From Christiangramia portivictoriae DSM 23547 (GTDB lineage: Bacteria > Bacteroidota > Bacteroidia > Flavobacteriales > Flavobacteriaceae), in contig NZ_KE383972.1 in NCBI RefSeq assembly GCF_000423045.1, positions 515,670-579,669 on the forward strand: 64,000 bases of DNA. The letters run 5' to 3'. Of this stretch, positions 32,718 to 41,979 are shown piece after piece; position 1 is the stretch's first letter, and each line of letters begins with the position of its first letter. The notes beneath the pieces are model-generated. The model was not told where the DNA came from, did not search any database, and worked only from the letters and a program-made list of their open reading frames with translations. The translations under genes were made by a program, and so were the position numbers.

Positions 32718-35105
32718 TTAGTTACCAATCGGCGATCCATCGGGTATCTTCGGAATATTCAGTTCTAACTGAAATTGATCTGGATGTTCCCTGAATTCTT
32801 CAATATTTCTCAGCATTTCCCTGTTAACCGCATTGTTGTTCTTCCGAAGCCATTGTTGTAGAGCATCAATTTCAGCATTTGTAATGGACTTCACCAGGCT
32901 CGTGGATCTATCATTGGCTGCGAGATTGAGCAGATGTTCAAAAACTACGAAATTTACTGTTTGCTGCACCTTATCAAGGTATTCATCATTATAGTCTGTT
33001 TTAATCGTACTGCTAAGGATTTCCCGAAGCAAATACTCCAGCCCTGGATTCTTATCATCTACTGCTTTTTGCTGAATCAACCTTTCAGCTCTGGCCGGAT
33101 GCAACAGGAATTGCATGGTCATTGCTGCTGCGGTCGCCGGTGCTCCAAAGATATCAAACGCAACATCGGTATTGCTTTTAAAACTTTCCCGATCGCGACC
33201 ATATCCAAATGCTCTGGGTGGAAAAAGCTGAAGTTTATCCTGCGGGATCGCAATTTCTTCTGCCTTCAAAGTATTTAAAACTCCGTCTATTGCTTTCTTC
33301 TGAAGATCGGCATCCAGGATTTTAACATTCAGATTGCCGGCTCCTTTCACTGCATAATCGTATTCGAGTCCGCCAACAAGTTTAACTGCAGCTTCCGTTT
33401 GATACCGATGGAAAAAATACAAAGGCACAAATACGTCCTCAAGTACTGTTAGTGGCTCTCCAGTCCTTATATTATCAATAGAGAAGTTTTTGATAGCCTG
33501 TTTCCGTATTTTCAAAACATCCTTAAGTTCATCAACTGCATTTTCCCCATTATCCCACAAATGAGCCTGGGCGTTGGCACCGCCCGCAGCCCTGGCATCG
33601 CTATCAGAAATGAATAGGAGTCCGTTTCTTTGAGCTTCTTCAAGAGTTTCATTTAAATATTCACTTTCGTTCTCACCCTTCGGAATATCACCATAACTAT
33701 ATTGAACGGTGACCATGTCCCATGCTCCTATACCGGTATCATAGGCATCTTCAGCAGAAATCTGTCCGTTCTTTAAACTAAATTGTGGATGAGGATAATC
33801 CATCACAGAGGCTCTGTCTTTGGTACTTGCTGCAAAATTATGAGCAAATCCCAAAGTGTGTCCAACTTCATGGGCAGATAATTGTCGGATTCTCGCCAGC
33901 GCCAGATCCATCATGGGTTTAATATTTTCATCAGATGCTGCAAAAGGTTTATTGAGAAGCGCCTGCGCGATCATAAAGTCCTGTCGAATTCTTAAACTAC
34001 CCAAACTAACATGGCCTTTAATGATCTCTCCGGTTCTTGGATCTACAACGCTTGCACCATAGCTCCAGCCCCTGGTAGACCTGTGCACCCACTGGATCAC
34101 ATTATATCTGGAATCAAGAGGATCTGCAAATTCTGGTAACATTTTGACCTGGAACGCGTTTTTATAACCAATGGCTTCGTAAGCCTCGTTCCACCAGGAA
34201 GCACCTTCCAGTAAAGCAGAACGAACAGGTTCAGGTGTACCCGGATCCAGGTAATAAATAATAGGCTCAACCACCTCGCTTACTAATGAATCTGGCGTCT
34301 TTTTTTCCAGCCTGTGTCTTATTGCGTAGCGTTTGGTAATAGGTTCGTGAACCGGACTTGCATAGTCCTGGTAGGAGATGAATATCGCACCACTTCTTGG
34401 ATCAAATGGCCTTTTTTTATAATGATCGTCTGGCAACTTTACAAAAGAATGATGCTGTCTTACTGTAATGTTTTTTGCATCTGGTACTACCGAATTAATG
34501 GTTCTTCCTGTAGATGTTCCCGAAAAGGTTAGAAGCGCTTCAAATTCCACGTTCTCTGGATAAGCCTTCGTTCTGTCCAGACCAAGGGCACTTTTGGATT
34601 TATCCAGATTATAGGAACCAAACTTGCCTCTCTTCAGCTTTTCGCTTACACCGTGAGCATCTTCCATTAGAAATGATGTAAGATCGATTATATATTTGTT
34701 CCCATTGGTTTCTTTAATTTCAAAACCAAAAATGACCGACTCTGCAAAAGCTTCTTTCACACTACTTCTTTCTGCCTCATTGGAGGTGATCGCGCGATAT
34801 TTTTGATTAGGTTCAATTAACAGAAGCTTATTCCCGGCTTTTCTGAATTCGAGAATCTTTGTATTTCCCAGCTGTCCCCTGTCAAGCCCAATATCATTTG
34901 ATCCCACACCGGTAGTCAAAAACTGTGTATATAAAAATGGTGTATCCAGGCTGTCCACTTCCAGGTATATTTCGTCCTTGTCTTCATGATAATGGAAATT
35001 GAAAAATCCCTGGTAAGTTTTAAGATCTTTCATTTTTTCAAGGAACTGTGCATTCATTGGTATCGAAATGCTGAAAGCCAGAAAGATAGATAGTACGTAG
35101 CGCAT
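32718..35105 (-). CDS. Exported zinc-dependent metalloprotease (DUF5117/DUF5118 type)
   Basis: A 795-residue exported protein with signal peptide MRYVLSIFLAFSISIPMNA. The zinc site is HEVGHTLGFAHNF near residue 410, an extended HExxHxxGxxH metzincin motif. The N-terminal half (DEIYLEVDSLDTPFLY, VGSNDIGLDRGQLG) fits DUF5117, and the tail matches the DUF4953-like region. Such large metzincins are common in Bacteroidota and are probably periplasmic or surface proteases; substrate unknown. Transcribed alone and divergent from prfB. Confidence 0.88.
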   Translation of the reverse strand: MRYVLSIFLAFSISIPMNAQFLEKMKDLKTYQGFFNFHYHEDKDEIYLEVDSLDTPFLYTQFLTTGVGSNDIGLDRGQLGNTKILEFRKAGNKLLLIEPNQKYRAITSNEAERSSVKEAFAESVIFGFEIKETNGNKYIIDLTSFLMEDAHGVSEKLKRGKFGSYNLDKSKSALGLDRTKAYPENVEFEALLTFSGTSTGRTINSVVPDAKNITVRQHHSFVKLPDDHYKKRPFDPRSGAIFISYQDYASPVHEPITKRYAIRHRLEKKTPDSLVSEVVEPIIYYLDPGTPEPVRSALLEGASWWNEAYEAIGYKNAFQVKMLPEFADPLDSRYNVIQWVHRSTRGWSYGASVVDPRTGEIIKGHVSLGSLRIRQDFMIAQALLNKPFAASDENIKPMMDLALARIRQLSAHEVGHTLGFAHNFAASTKDRASVMDYPHPQFSLKNGQISAEDAYDTGIGAWDMVTVQYSYGDIPKGENESEYLNETLEEAQRNGLLFISDSDARAAGGANAQAHLWDNGENAVDELKDVLKIRKQAIKNFSIDNIRTGEPLTVLEDVFVPLYFFHRYQTEAAVKLVGGLEYDYAVKGAGNLNVKILDADLQKKAIDGVLNTLKAEEIAIPQDKLQLFPPRAFGYGRDRESFKSNTDVAFDIFGAPATAAAMTMQFLLHPARAERLIQQKAVDDKNPGLEYLLREILSSTIKTDYNDEYLDKVQQTVNFVVFEHLLNLAANDRSTSLVKSITNAEIDALQQWLRKNNNAVNREMLRNIEEFREHPDQFQLELNIPKIPDGSPIGN

Positions 35106-35199
35106 GAGTGTTTTTTTAAAGCTGTCTAAATCTAAAAATTATTCGTTAAATACTTTTCCGAAACACCCCTAAATTCTATTTTTACGCTAAATCGAACAC

Positions 35200-36298
35200 A
35201 TGATAACTACAGAGAATATACGAGATCTCAAAGAGCGCCTGGTTGCGTTAAGGAGGTATCTTTGACATTGATGCCAAGAAGATCGAAATAACCAACATGG
35301 AAGAAAAGACCTTTGCTCCAGATTTTTGGGATGACCCCAAAAAAGCAGAGCAGATCATGAAGGAGGTCAATGCTGAAAAAAGTTGGGTCAGTGATTATGA
35401 AAAAGCGGAAACTTTAGTAGAAGATCTTGAGGTTCTTTACGAATTTTATAAAGAGGACGAGGCTTCTGTGGAAGATGTCCAGCAAAGGAATGATGATGCT
35501 CTGGATCTTATAGAAGAACTGGAGTTTAAAAACATGCTTTCCGAAGAAGGAGACAGCATGAGTGCCGTTTTGCAGATCACTGCCGGTGCAGGTGGTACTG
35601 AAAGTTGTGACTGGGCAGAAATGCTTATGCGCATGTACATGATGTGGGCTGAAAAGCGAAACTTTAAAATAAGGGAATTAAACTACCAGGGAGGTGATGT
35701 GGCTGGAATCAAGACAGTGACACTGGAAATTGAAGGTGAATTTGCCTTTGGCTGGCTTAAAGGTGAAAACGGTGTGCACAGGCTGGTAAGAATATCGCCA
35801 TTTGATAGTAACGCTAAACGTCATACTTCGTTTGCTTCAGTTTATGTATATCCACTGGTAGATGATACGATAGAAATCGACATCAATCCATCACACCTTA
35901 GCTGGGAAACTATGCGATCATCTGGTGCTGGTGGACAGAACGTAAATAAGGTGGAGACCGCGGTTAGGCTACGCCATGAACCTACGGGAATTGTCATTGA
36001 AAATTCTGAAACCAGGTCACAGCTTGAGAATAAGAACAAGGCGATGCAGTTATTAAAGAGCCAGTTGTTTGAAATTGAACTCCAGAAACGGCAGGCACAG
36101 CGAAGAGAAATTGAGGATTCTAAAATGAAAATTGAATGGGGATCGCAAATTCGCAACTATGTGATGCATCCTTACAAACTGGTAAAAGATGTTAGAACAG
36201 CGGAAGAAACCGGAAATGTAGATGCTGTGATGGATGGTGCAATTGATCCATTTCTGAAAGCGTTCCTGATGATGATGGGACAAAAAAATGAAGATTAG
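35200..36298 (+). CDS. prfB: Peptide chain release factor 2 with programmed +1 frameshift
   Basis: RF2 of about 365 residues made from two frames. Translation starts at ATG 35200; 21 codons later a UGA (35263-35265) interrupts it, and a +1 shift at CTT-T gives Leu-Asp and continues to 36298. The site has an internal Shine-Dalgarno-like AAGGAGG (35250-35256) and reads AGG-TAT-CTT-TGA-C, matching the classical RF2 autoregulatory slippage signal. The codon-recognition motif SPF is in RISPFDSNA and the hydrolysis motif GGQ in SSGAGGQNVNKVET. It releases peptides at UGA and UAA. Confidence 0.97.
35250..35266 (+). promoter_or_regulatory. Programmed frameshift site of prfB
   Basis: AAGGAGG followed by TATCTTTGAC: a ribosome-pausing SD-like sequence 3 bases before CTT-TGA-C. 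When RF2 is scarce the ribosome pauses at UGA and slips forward one base. Confidence 0.95.
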
Positions 36299-36349
36299 TT
36301 AATGCTATGGCTTTTTTTAATTAATCTGAAATGTTTATATTAAGATTTA

Positions 36350-36694
36350 ATGAAATATACTATTTATCATAATGCCAGGTGTAGAAAATCCAGAGATGGA
36401 CTTGAACTTTTAAAGGATTCTGGTAAGGATTTTGAAATCAGGGAATACCTCAAAGAGCCACTTACAAAAGATGAGTTGAGGCAGATTTTAAATAAACTGA
36501 ATTACACCCCTCTTCAGTTAGTGCGCACCAGTGAAAAGATCTGGAAGGAAAATTATAAAGGAAAAGATCTTAGCGAAGAGGAATTGATGCAGGCTATGGT
36601 GGAACATCCAAAGTTGATTGAAAGACCTATCGTTGAGAACGATCAAAATGCAGTAGTTGGAAGACCAGCTACTGAAATTAATAAATTGCTATAA
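36350..36694 (+). CDS. Arsenate reductase-like (ArsC/Spx family) protein
   Basis: A 114-residue thioredoxin-fold protein of the glutaredoxin-linked ArsC family. The nucleophile Cys is near position 11 in HNARCRKSRDGLELL, and the anion-binding Arg residues are in IERPIVENDQNAVVGRP. Length matches the family. It could reduce arsenate, but in the absence of an arsenite efflux gene or ArsR nearby, a general oxidoreductase role is as likely. It is 52 bases after prfB and 11 bases before the next gene. Confidence 0.85.
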   Translation: MKYTIYHNARCRKSRDGLELLKDSGKDFEIREYLKEPLTKDELRQILNKLNYTPLQLVRTSEKIWKENYKGKDLSEEELMQAMVEHPKLIERPIVENDQNAVVGRPATEINKLL

Positions 36695-36705
36695 TAACCA
36701 ATTAT

Positions 36706-37074
36706 ATGAAACTACAACACAGGATTACAATTATTGGTCTGGCCGCTGCGGCAGTAGCTGGTTTCGTATATTCTCAAATACATATTCACGAGAAGAACCG
36801 GCGAGAAATTAGAGAGATTGCAGCTGAGCTTGCTTATACCTGGAGAAATCAGTTAAATCTTTCTATTGACCAGACGCAGCTTCTGGAAGATGCGATTATT
36901 GAATTCACAATAAAAAAGAATGAGATCATCAATTCCAGCCTGGGAACCGGACAACAAGTCAATAAGTTAAAGACCATTCAAAAAAGTGAACATAAGTCTC
37001 TTCAGAAATTTTTAACCCAGGAGCAGTTTGAAAATTATATTTTTTTGAATAAACAGCTTACCAGAAAATCCTGA
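36706..37074 (+). CDS. Small exported or membrane-anchored helical protein
   Basis: A 122-residue protein with one N-terminal hydrophobic segment (about 8-25), then long amphipathic helices. The tail LTQEQFENYIFLNKQL resembles Spy/CpxP-like periplasmic helical proteins, and the body is rich in Glu, Lys and Gln. I do not recognise a family with confidence. Shares an operon with the ArsC-like gene. Periplasmic location is inferred from the anchor only. Confidence 0.6.
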   Translation: MKLQHRITIIGLAAAAVAGFVYSQIHIHEKNRREIREIAAELAYTWRNQLNLSIDQTQLLEDAIIEFTIKKNEIINSSLGTGQQVNKLKTIQKSEHKSLQKFLTQEQFENYIFLNKQLTRKS

Positions 37075-37105
37075 TATTCATTACAGTGCGTTTGTTGATT
37101 GAAAT

Positions 37106-37172
37106 TAATTTTGCGCTTAACAATATTTTAACCCTCGTTCATTAAACTAAGTGGGTTTCCTATGGTCATAGG
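37106..37172 (+). promoter_or_regulatory. -7 box and palindrome upstream of the TonB receptor
   Basis: TAATTTTG (37106-37113) matches TAnnTTTG. CCTATGGTCATAGG (37159-37172) is a 14-base palindrome, exact except its two central bases, 14 bases before the ATG, and would lie in the leader of the transcript. It could be an operator or an RNA hairpin. Confidence 0.5.
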
Positions 37173-37185
37173 GTAAAATTATATA

Positions 37186-39687
37186 ATGACCAGTCGGAAG
37201 ATCTATACCCTAAATTTACTCTTACTATTTATTGGCCTGTTGAGTTTCAAAACCTACGCTCAGGGTCCTTCACCTCTTAAAAAATATACCATCTCTGGAA
37301 AAGTAATGGATGATGAACTAAACGTTCCTCTTGAATATGCTACTGTAGCCATCCAGAATTCCAATGACCCATCAAAAATTGACGGTACGGTAACGAATAT
37401 TGATGGTGAATTCGAGATTACGGTTCAGGAAGGTACTTACACTATTACAGTAGAATTCATCTCTTACGAATCCAAAGTTTTTAAAGATCGCCAGGTGAAT
37501 GCAGATCTGGATCTGGGGACAATTATGCTGGGTCTTGGTTCTGAAAACCTTGATGAGGTGGTTGTAAGAGCAGAAACGACGCAGGTAGATGTAAGACTGG
37601 ATAAAAAGATCTATAATATTGGAAAGGATCTTACTACTGCTGGTGGAACTGTAAGTGATGCATTAAATAATGTACCATCGGTAACCGTTGATATCGATGG
37701 AGGAATTAGCCTTCGTGGGAACGAAAATGTGAAAATTCTGATTAATGGAAAACCTTCGGCAATGGCTGGATTTGGCGATACGAACGTTTTGAACAATTTG
37801 CCTGCGGATGCCATCCAGCGGGTTGAAGTGATCACTTCACCTTCCGCGAGATATGATGCTGAAGGTACAGCGGGGATTCTGAACATTATTCTTACTCAAA
37901 AGGAAACTTTAGGATTCAATGGTTCTTTTACAGCCAACCTGGGTACTCCAACAAATGCTGGAGCGAATGCTAACCTGAATTATCGTACAGAGAAATTCAA
38001 CCTGTTTACTACAACCGGTGTTCGTTATAACGAATCTCCAGGTGGCGGATTCTTTGATACCAGGTACTTTGAGAACAGCTCTACAGACTATTCCAGAATC
38101 TACGAAGACAGAGATATCGACAGGCTTAGCAGAAATTTCAATACCAATTTTGGGATGGAATATTTCCTGAACGATCAATCCTCTCTAACCGGAACCATAT
38201 TTTACAGAGGTGGCGATGATGTAGATATCACTACCAATAATTCTGATTATTACACAAGTGAATCGGGTCTGGTTCTACAAACAGAACGCCGTGAAAGACA
38301 GGCGGAGATTGACAATAGCTGGCAATTTGCTCTAAATTATATCAATAACTTTGATGATAAAGGCCATACGCTCACTGCAGATTTCCAATATGAGATCGAT
38401 GGCGAGACACAGGCTACCAGGATTACAGAGGATATTTTCAATAACCCGGGCAATATAGATTTTGCTTTGATCGGGGAAAATGTAAACCAGATCGAGGATC
38501 AAACAGAAATACTGATCCAGTCAGATTATGTACTTCCACTAGGTGAGGATGCTCAATTCGAAGCCGGTTACCGTGGTAATTTTGAAAATTCGATTACAGA
38601 TTACGACTTGTTTCAACAGGACGTAAATACAGGTTCTTTTTTTCTGAATGAAACCCTAACCAACGAATTTGATTATACTGAAAATGTAAATGCTCTTTAT
38701 ACTCAGTATGGAAGTAAATTTGGGTCCTTGTCTTTCTTACTTGGTTTGCGATTGGAAAATACACAATTGAAAGGTAAAATTGAAAGTGAATTGACAGACG
38801 AGCAGCTGGAAGAAGCTTTTGGAATTCCTATTGATACCGATTTTGATAACAACTACCTGGGACTATTCCCAACGGTAAACCTTATTTACGAAGTTGCTGA
38901 AGAAGAAAATATTACTTTAGGCTATAACAGGAGGATCAACAGGCCAAGAGGCTGGTTTATCAATCCATTCCCTTCTCGTAGTAGTACTAATAACGTATTC
39001 CAGGGAAACCCTAACTTAAGTCCGGCCTACTCCAACGCTTTTGATCTTGGATACTTAAAAAGATGGGAAAAGCTTACATTGACTTCATCGATCTACTACC
39101 AGCATGAAACCGATTCATTCGAAAGGATCGAAGACAATGTCGCTGGAACAAATATCGTTAGAACGATTCCAGTGAATCTTTCAAGCAATGATCGTACTGG
39201 TGCAGAACTTGGTCTTCTTTACAATCCTGCTGACTGGCTAAGATTAAATGGAAGTTTCAATTTCTTCAGATTTAAAACCGAGGGGGATTATAATGGTAGA
39301 AGTTATGATGCTGAAAACAATAGCTGGTTCGCCCGCTTTAGTTCAAAAGTAACCTTGCCTGCGAAAATCGACTGGCAAACCAATGCATTTTACAGAGGAG
39401 CTTTTGAAGGCGTACAGGGAACACAGGAAGGTATTCTATCTCTGGATCTTGCTTTTAGTAAGGATATCTTTAAAGAGAAAGCTACAATTTCACTGAATGT
39501 TCGCGACTTGTTGAATTCACGTAAAAGAGATTCTTATACATTGACAGATACGTACGAGAGAGATAGTGAGTTCCAGTGGAGACAGGGACAAAACGTAACA
39601 GTGTCCATGATCTACAGATTTAATCAGAAGAAACAGAGACAAAGCCGAAGAGGTGGCGAAGAAGATTTTGAAGAAGGAGAATACTAG
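37186..39687 (+). CDS. TonB-dependent receptor (outer membrane beta-barrel family)
   Basis: An 833-residue outer-membrane protein with signal peptide ending FKTYAQG. Residues 32-120 are a carboxypeptidase-regulatory-like beta domain (ISGKVMDDELNVPLEYATVAI). A plug domain covers about 130-240 (DALNNVPSVTVDIDGGISLRG, VEVITSPSARYDAEGTAGILN). The rest is a barrel of about 22 strands, ending RRGGEEDFEEGEY. No SusD partner is adjacent, so the nutrient is not set by context; the type is common for metal, peptide or unknown substrates. The arsC-like gene and a small helical protein precede it. Confidence 0.92.
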   Translation: MTSRKIYTLNLLLLFIGLLSFKTYAQGPSPLKKYTISGKVMDDELNVPLEYATVAIQNSNDPSKIDGTVTNIDGEFEITVQEGTYTITVEFISYESKVFKDRQVNADLDLGTIMLGLGSENLDEVVVRAETTQVDVRLDKKIYNIGKDLTTAGGTVSDALNNVPSVTVDIDGGISLRGNENVKILINGKPSAMAGFGDTNVLNNLPADAIQRVEVITSPSARYDAEGTAGILNIILTQKETLGFNGSFTANLGTPTNAGANANLNYRTEKFNLFTTTGVRYNESPGGGFFDTRYFENSSTDYSRIYEDRDIDRLSRNFNTNFGMEYFLNDQSSLTGTIFYRGGDDVDITTNNSDYYTSESGLVLQTERRERQAEIDNSWQFALNYINNFDDKGHTLTADFQYEIDGETQATRITEDIFNNPGNIDFALIGENVNQIEDQTEILIQSDYVLPLGEDAQFEAGYRGNFENSITDYDLFQQDVNTGSFFLNETLTNEFDYTENVNALYTQYGSKFGSLSFLLGLRLENTQLKGKIESELTDEQLEEAFGIPIDTDFDNNYLGLFPTVNLIYEVAEEENITLGYNRRINRPRGWFINPFPSRSSTNNVFQGNPNLSPAYSNAFDLGYLKRWEKLTLTSSIYYQHETDSFERIEDNVAGTNIVRTIPVNLSSNDRTGAELGLLYNPADWLRLNGSFNFFRFKTEGDYNGRSYDAENNSWFARFSSKVTLPAKIDWQTNAFYRGAFEGVQGTQEGILSLDLAFSKDIFKEKATISLNVRDLLNSRKRDSYTLTDTYERDSEFQWRQGQNVTVSMIYRFNQKKQRQSRRGGEEDFEEGEY

Positions 39688-39710
39688 AAAATCTGGAATA
39701 GAGGAAATAA

Positions 39711-39738
39711 AAAAAGGGACTTAAATAAGTCCCTTTTT
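39711..39738. terminator. Bidirectional terminator
   Basis: AAAAAGGGACTT (39711-39722) and AAGTCCCTTTTT (39727-39738) form a perfect 12-bp stem with a 4-base loop, with flanking A and T runs, between convergent genes. Confidence 0.93.
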
Positions 39739-39739
39739 T

Positions 39740-39916
39740 TTATGCTTTTTCCGCTTTGGCTTTTTTACGAGCCTCACGTTTTTCTTTGATCAATTCTCCA
39801 ACAGACCCACCGATCCAGTAAGGAACGAAAGCTACCAGGAAGATCATAAGCCAGAAACCCATCGTTAATATCGTAAGGAACGCTAAAAATCCAAGGTATT
39901 GATCGAATTCGAACAT
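39740..39916 (-). CDS. 58-residue membrane protein
   Basis: Starts MFEFDQYLGFLAFLTI and has one long hydrophobic stretch (about 9-35, possibly a hairpin), then WIGGSVGELIKEKREARKKAKAEKA, a strongly basic helix that should stay in the cytosol. The stop overlaps the edge of a strong terminator, as expected for a real gene end. I do not recognise the family. It stands alone, with about 590 bases of apparently non-coding DNA upstream. Confidence 0.65.
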   Translation of the reverse strand: MFEFDQYLGFLAFLTILTMGFWLMIFLVAFVPYWIGGSVGELIKEKREARKKAKAEKA

Positions 39917-40484
39917 AATGGTATAGTTTGATTTAAATCAGGTCAAAGATATAAATACCTGTTCGCTTATCACAGAAAATCATACAATTTTTCCAGAATT
40001 AATATATCTCAATATTCAAGCTGCCATCATTTTTATATTTTGAATGGAAGTTGAGCAAACCAGATTGTAAAAAAATAAATCTTGCAACTGGATAATACAG
40101 GAATATTTGCAGAGCCAATGTTCTTCAACATTTGCTGAAATTCTTTCTTAGGATGTTATCGCTTGCGGTTGGTCAATGATACGGCATCACCTCGCCTATT
40201 TTTAAGAAATCATTATTCTATGTTGACTTCTGAAGATCTGATGATTACAGTTTATTCTATAAAAACTTCAGTTGTCACGGCAAAGCGCCTATAATAGATT
40301 CCGAAGAAAATAATTGCTAACAGAACTTAGAGTCATTTGAATTCTATGTCCTAAAAGGTCAGCAGGAACTGATGTCCTTTGATTCAGACTAAAATTACAA
40401 TCTGTAACTGAGATATTCAGAATAACGGAAGCGCCAATTTTAAAGTTTTTTTTTGATCATTAAGATTAGTGAAATCTTAACTTT
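39917..40484. other. Long intergenic region with no gene
   Basis: About 570 bases between the 58-residue gene and fumC with no reading frame of note; the longest seen is 24 codons (40220-40294) without support. No tRNA, SRP RNA, tmRNA or 6S RNA signature was recognised. The right end holds the fumC promoter. Small stem candidates exist but none is long. Confidence 0.6.
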
Positions 40485-40485
40485 G
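40451..40485 (+). promoter_or_regulatory. Promoter of fumC
   Basis: TTTTG at 40451-40455 and TAACTTTG at 40478-40485 are 22 bases apart. The GTG at 40485 that would lengthen the frame begins with the last base of the -7 box, so it is not a usable start. Confidence 0.6.
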
Positions 40486-40508
40486 TGAAACAACCAATAT
40501 TTACAAAT

Positions 40509-41906
40509 ATGGATTATAGAATAGAGAAAGATACCATGGGAGAAGTTAAAGTCCCTTCAGATAAACTCTGGGGTGCTCAAACTGAACGTTCCCGCAATAA
40601 TTTCAAAATCGGGCCCGCGTCCTCCATGCCGCTGGATATCATTTATGGCTTTGCATATCTTAAGAAAGCTGCTGCTTATACCAATTGTGAACTTGGAGTT
40701 CTTCCAGTGGAAAAAAGAGATCTTATTGCCCAGGTGTGTGACGAGATTCTTGCTGGGAAGCATGACGACCAATTTCCTTTGGTGATCTGGCAAACCGGTA
40801 GTGGTACGCAGAGCAACATGAACGTGAACGAAGTTATTGCGAACAGAGCTCACCAGATCGCAGGTAAGAATATTGGAGAAGGAGAGAAAACACTTCAGCC
40901 AAATGATGATGTGAATAAATCTCAATCTTCGAACGATACTTTTCCAACCGGAATGCATATCGCAGCTTATAAAAAGGTTACTACGATCACCCTTCCCGGT
41001 TTAAGAAAACTTAGAGACACGCTAAAGAAGAAATCTGAAGAATTCAAACAAACAGTCAAAATTGGGCGTACACATTTTATGGACGCCACTCCCCTAACTC
41101 TTGGACAGGAATTTAGTGGATATGTTGCGCAACTGGATTATGGTATCAAGGCACTGGAGAACACTCTGCCGCATTTATCTGAACTTGCCCTGGGTGGAAC
41201 TGCGGTAGGAACCGGTCTTAATACACCAAAAGGATATTCTAAAAGAGTCGCCGAGTTTATCGCCAAATTTACGGAGATGCCATTCGTATCTGCCGGAAAC
41301 AAATTCGAAGCCTTGGCCGCTCACGATGCCTTTGTGGAAACACATGGTGCACTGAAACAGATCGCCGTTTCGCTTAACAAAATTGGAAATGATATTAGAA
41401 TGCTAGCTTCAGGTCCACGTAGTGGAATTGGCGAAATTAATATTCCAGCCAACGAGCCTGGTTCTTCGATCATGCCTGGAAAGGTTAATCCAACCCAGTG
41501 CGAGGCGCTTACCATGGTTTGCGCACAAATCATGGGGAACGATGTCACCATGAGCGTTGGAGGAATGCAGGGTCAGTTTGAACTGAATGTATTCAAACCT
41601 GTAATGGCGAATGCTTTATTGCAAAGTGCTCAATTAATTGGTGATGCCTGTCTTTCTTTTGAAGAACACTGCGCTCGCGGAATCGAAGCGAACGAAAAAC
41701 GCATCAAAGAACACCTGAACAATTCTCTAATGTTAGTAACAGCCTTAAATACGAAGATTGGCTATTACAAAGCTGCTGAGATCGCGAATACTGCTCATAA
41801 AAATGGTACAACGCTTAGAGAAGAAGCGGCCAATCTTGGGTATGTAAGCAATGATGAATTTGATGAATGGGTAGATCCAAAAGATATGGTAGGAACCATC
41901 AAATAA
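40509..41906 (+). CDS. fumC: Fumarate hydratase class II
   Basis: A 465-residue class II fumarase, interconverting fumarate and malate in the citric acid cycle, iron-independent. The N-terminus [20 protein letters not shown] aligns with the family, and the signature [11 protein letters not shown] at about 318-328 holds the catalytic serine loop. [14 protein letters not shown] and SSNDTFPT are also seen. ATG 40509 was chosen over a GTG 24 bases upstream that lies in the promoter. Followed by a terminator. Confidence 0.97.
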   Translation: MDYRIEKDTMGEVKVPSDKLWGAQTERSRNNFKIGPASSMPLDIIYGFAYLKKAAAYTNCELGVLPVEKRDLIAQVCDEILAGKHDDQFPLVIWQTGSGTQSNMNVNEVIANRAHQIAGKNIGEGEKTLQPNDDVNKSQSSNDTFPTGMHIAAYKKVTTITLPGLRKLRDTLKKKSEEFKQTVKIGRTHFMDATPLTLGQEFSGYVAQLDYGIKALENTLPHLSELALGGTAVGTGLNTPKGYSKRVAEFIAKFTEMPFVSAGNKFEALAAHDAFVETHGALKQIAVSLNKIGNDIRMLASGPRSGIGEINIPANEPGSSIMPGKVNPTQCEALTMVCAQIMGNDVTMSVGGMQGQFELNVFKPVMANALLQSAQLIGDACLSFEEHCARGIEANEKRIKEHLNNSLMLVTALNTKIGYYKAAEIANTAHKNGTTLREEAANLGYVSNDEFDEWVDPKDMVGTIK

Positions 41907-41926
41907 TTGCATCAGCATTATAAATA

Positions 41927-41955
41927 AAAAGCCTGGTTTAAAACCGGGCTTTTTT
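41927..41955 (+). terminator. Terminator after fumC
   Basis: AAAAGCCTGGTT (41927-41938) pairs with AACCGGGCTTTT (41942-41953), with one G-T pair and a 3-base loop, followed by T. It also serves the convergent cytochrome gene. Confidence 0.88.
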
Positions 41956-41979
41956 GTTGTTTGAAATTAAACCAATCGG

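Noticed and set aside
35263-35265. UGA near the start of prfB as a disabling frameshift or sequencing error
   Set aside because: The SD-like AAGGAGG and CTT-TGA-C context identify the normal RF2 programmed frameshift.
40220-40294. 24-codon reading frame in the empty region before fumC
   Set aside because: No signal peptide, known motif or nearby promoter; length is expected by chance.
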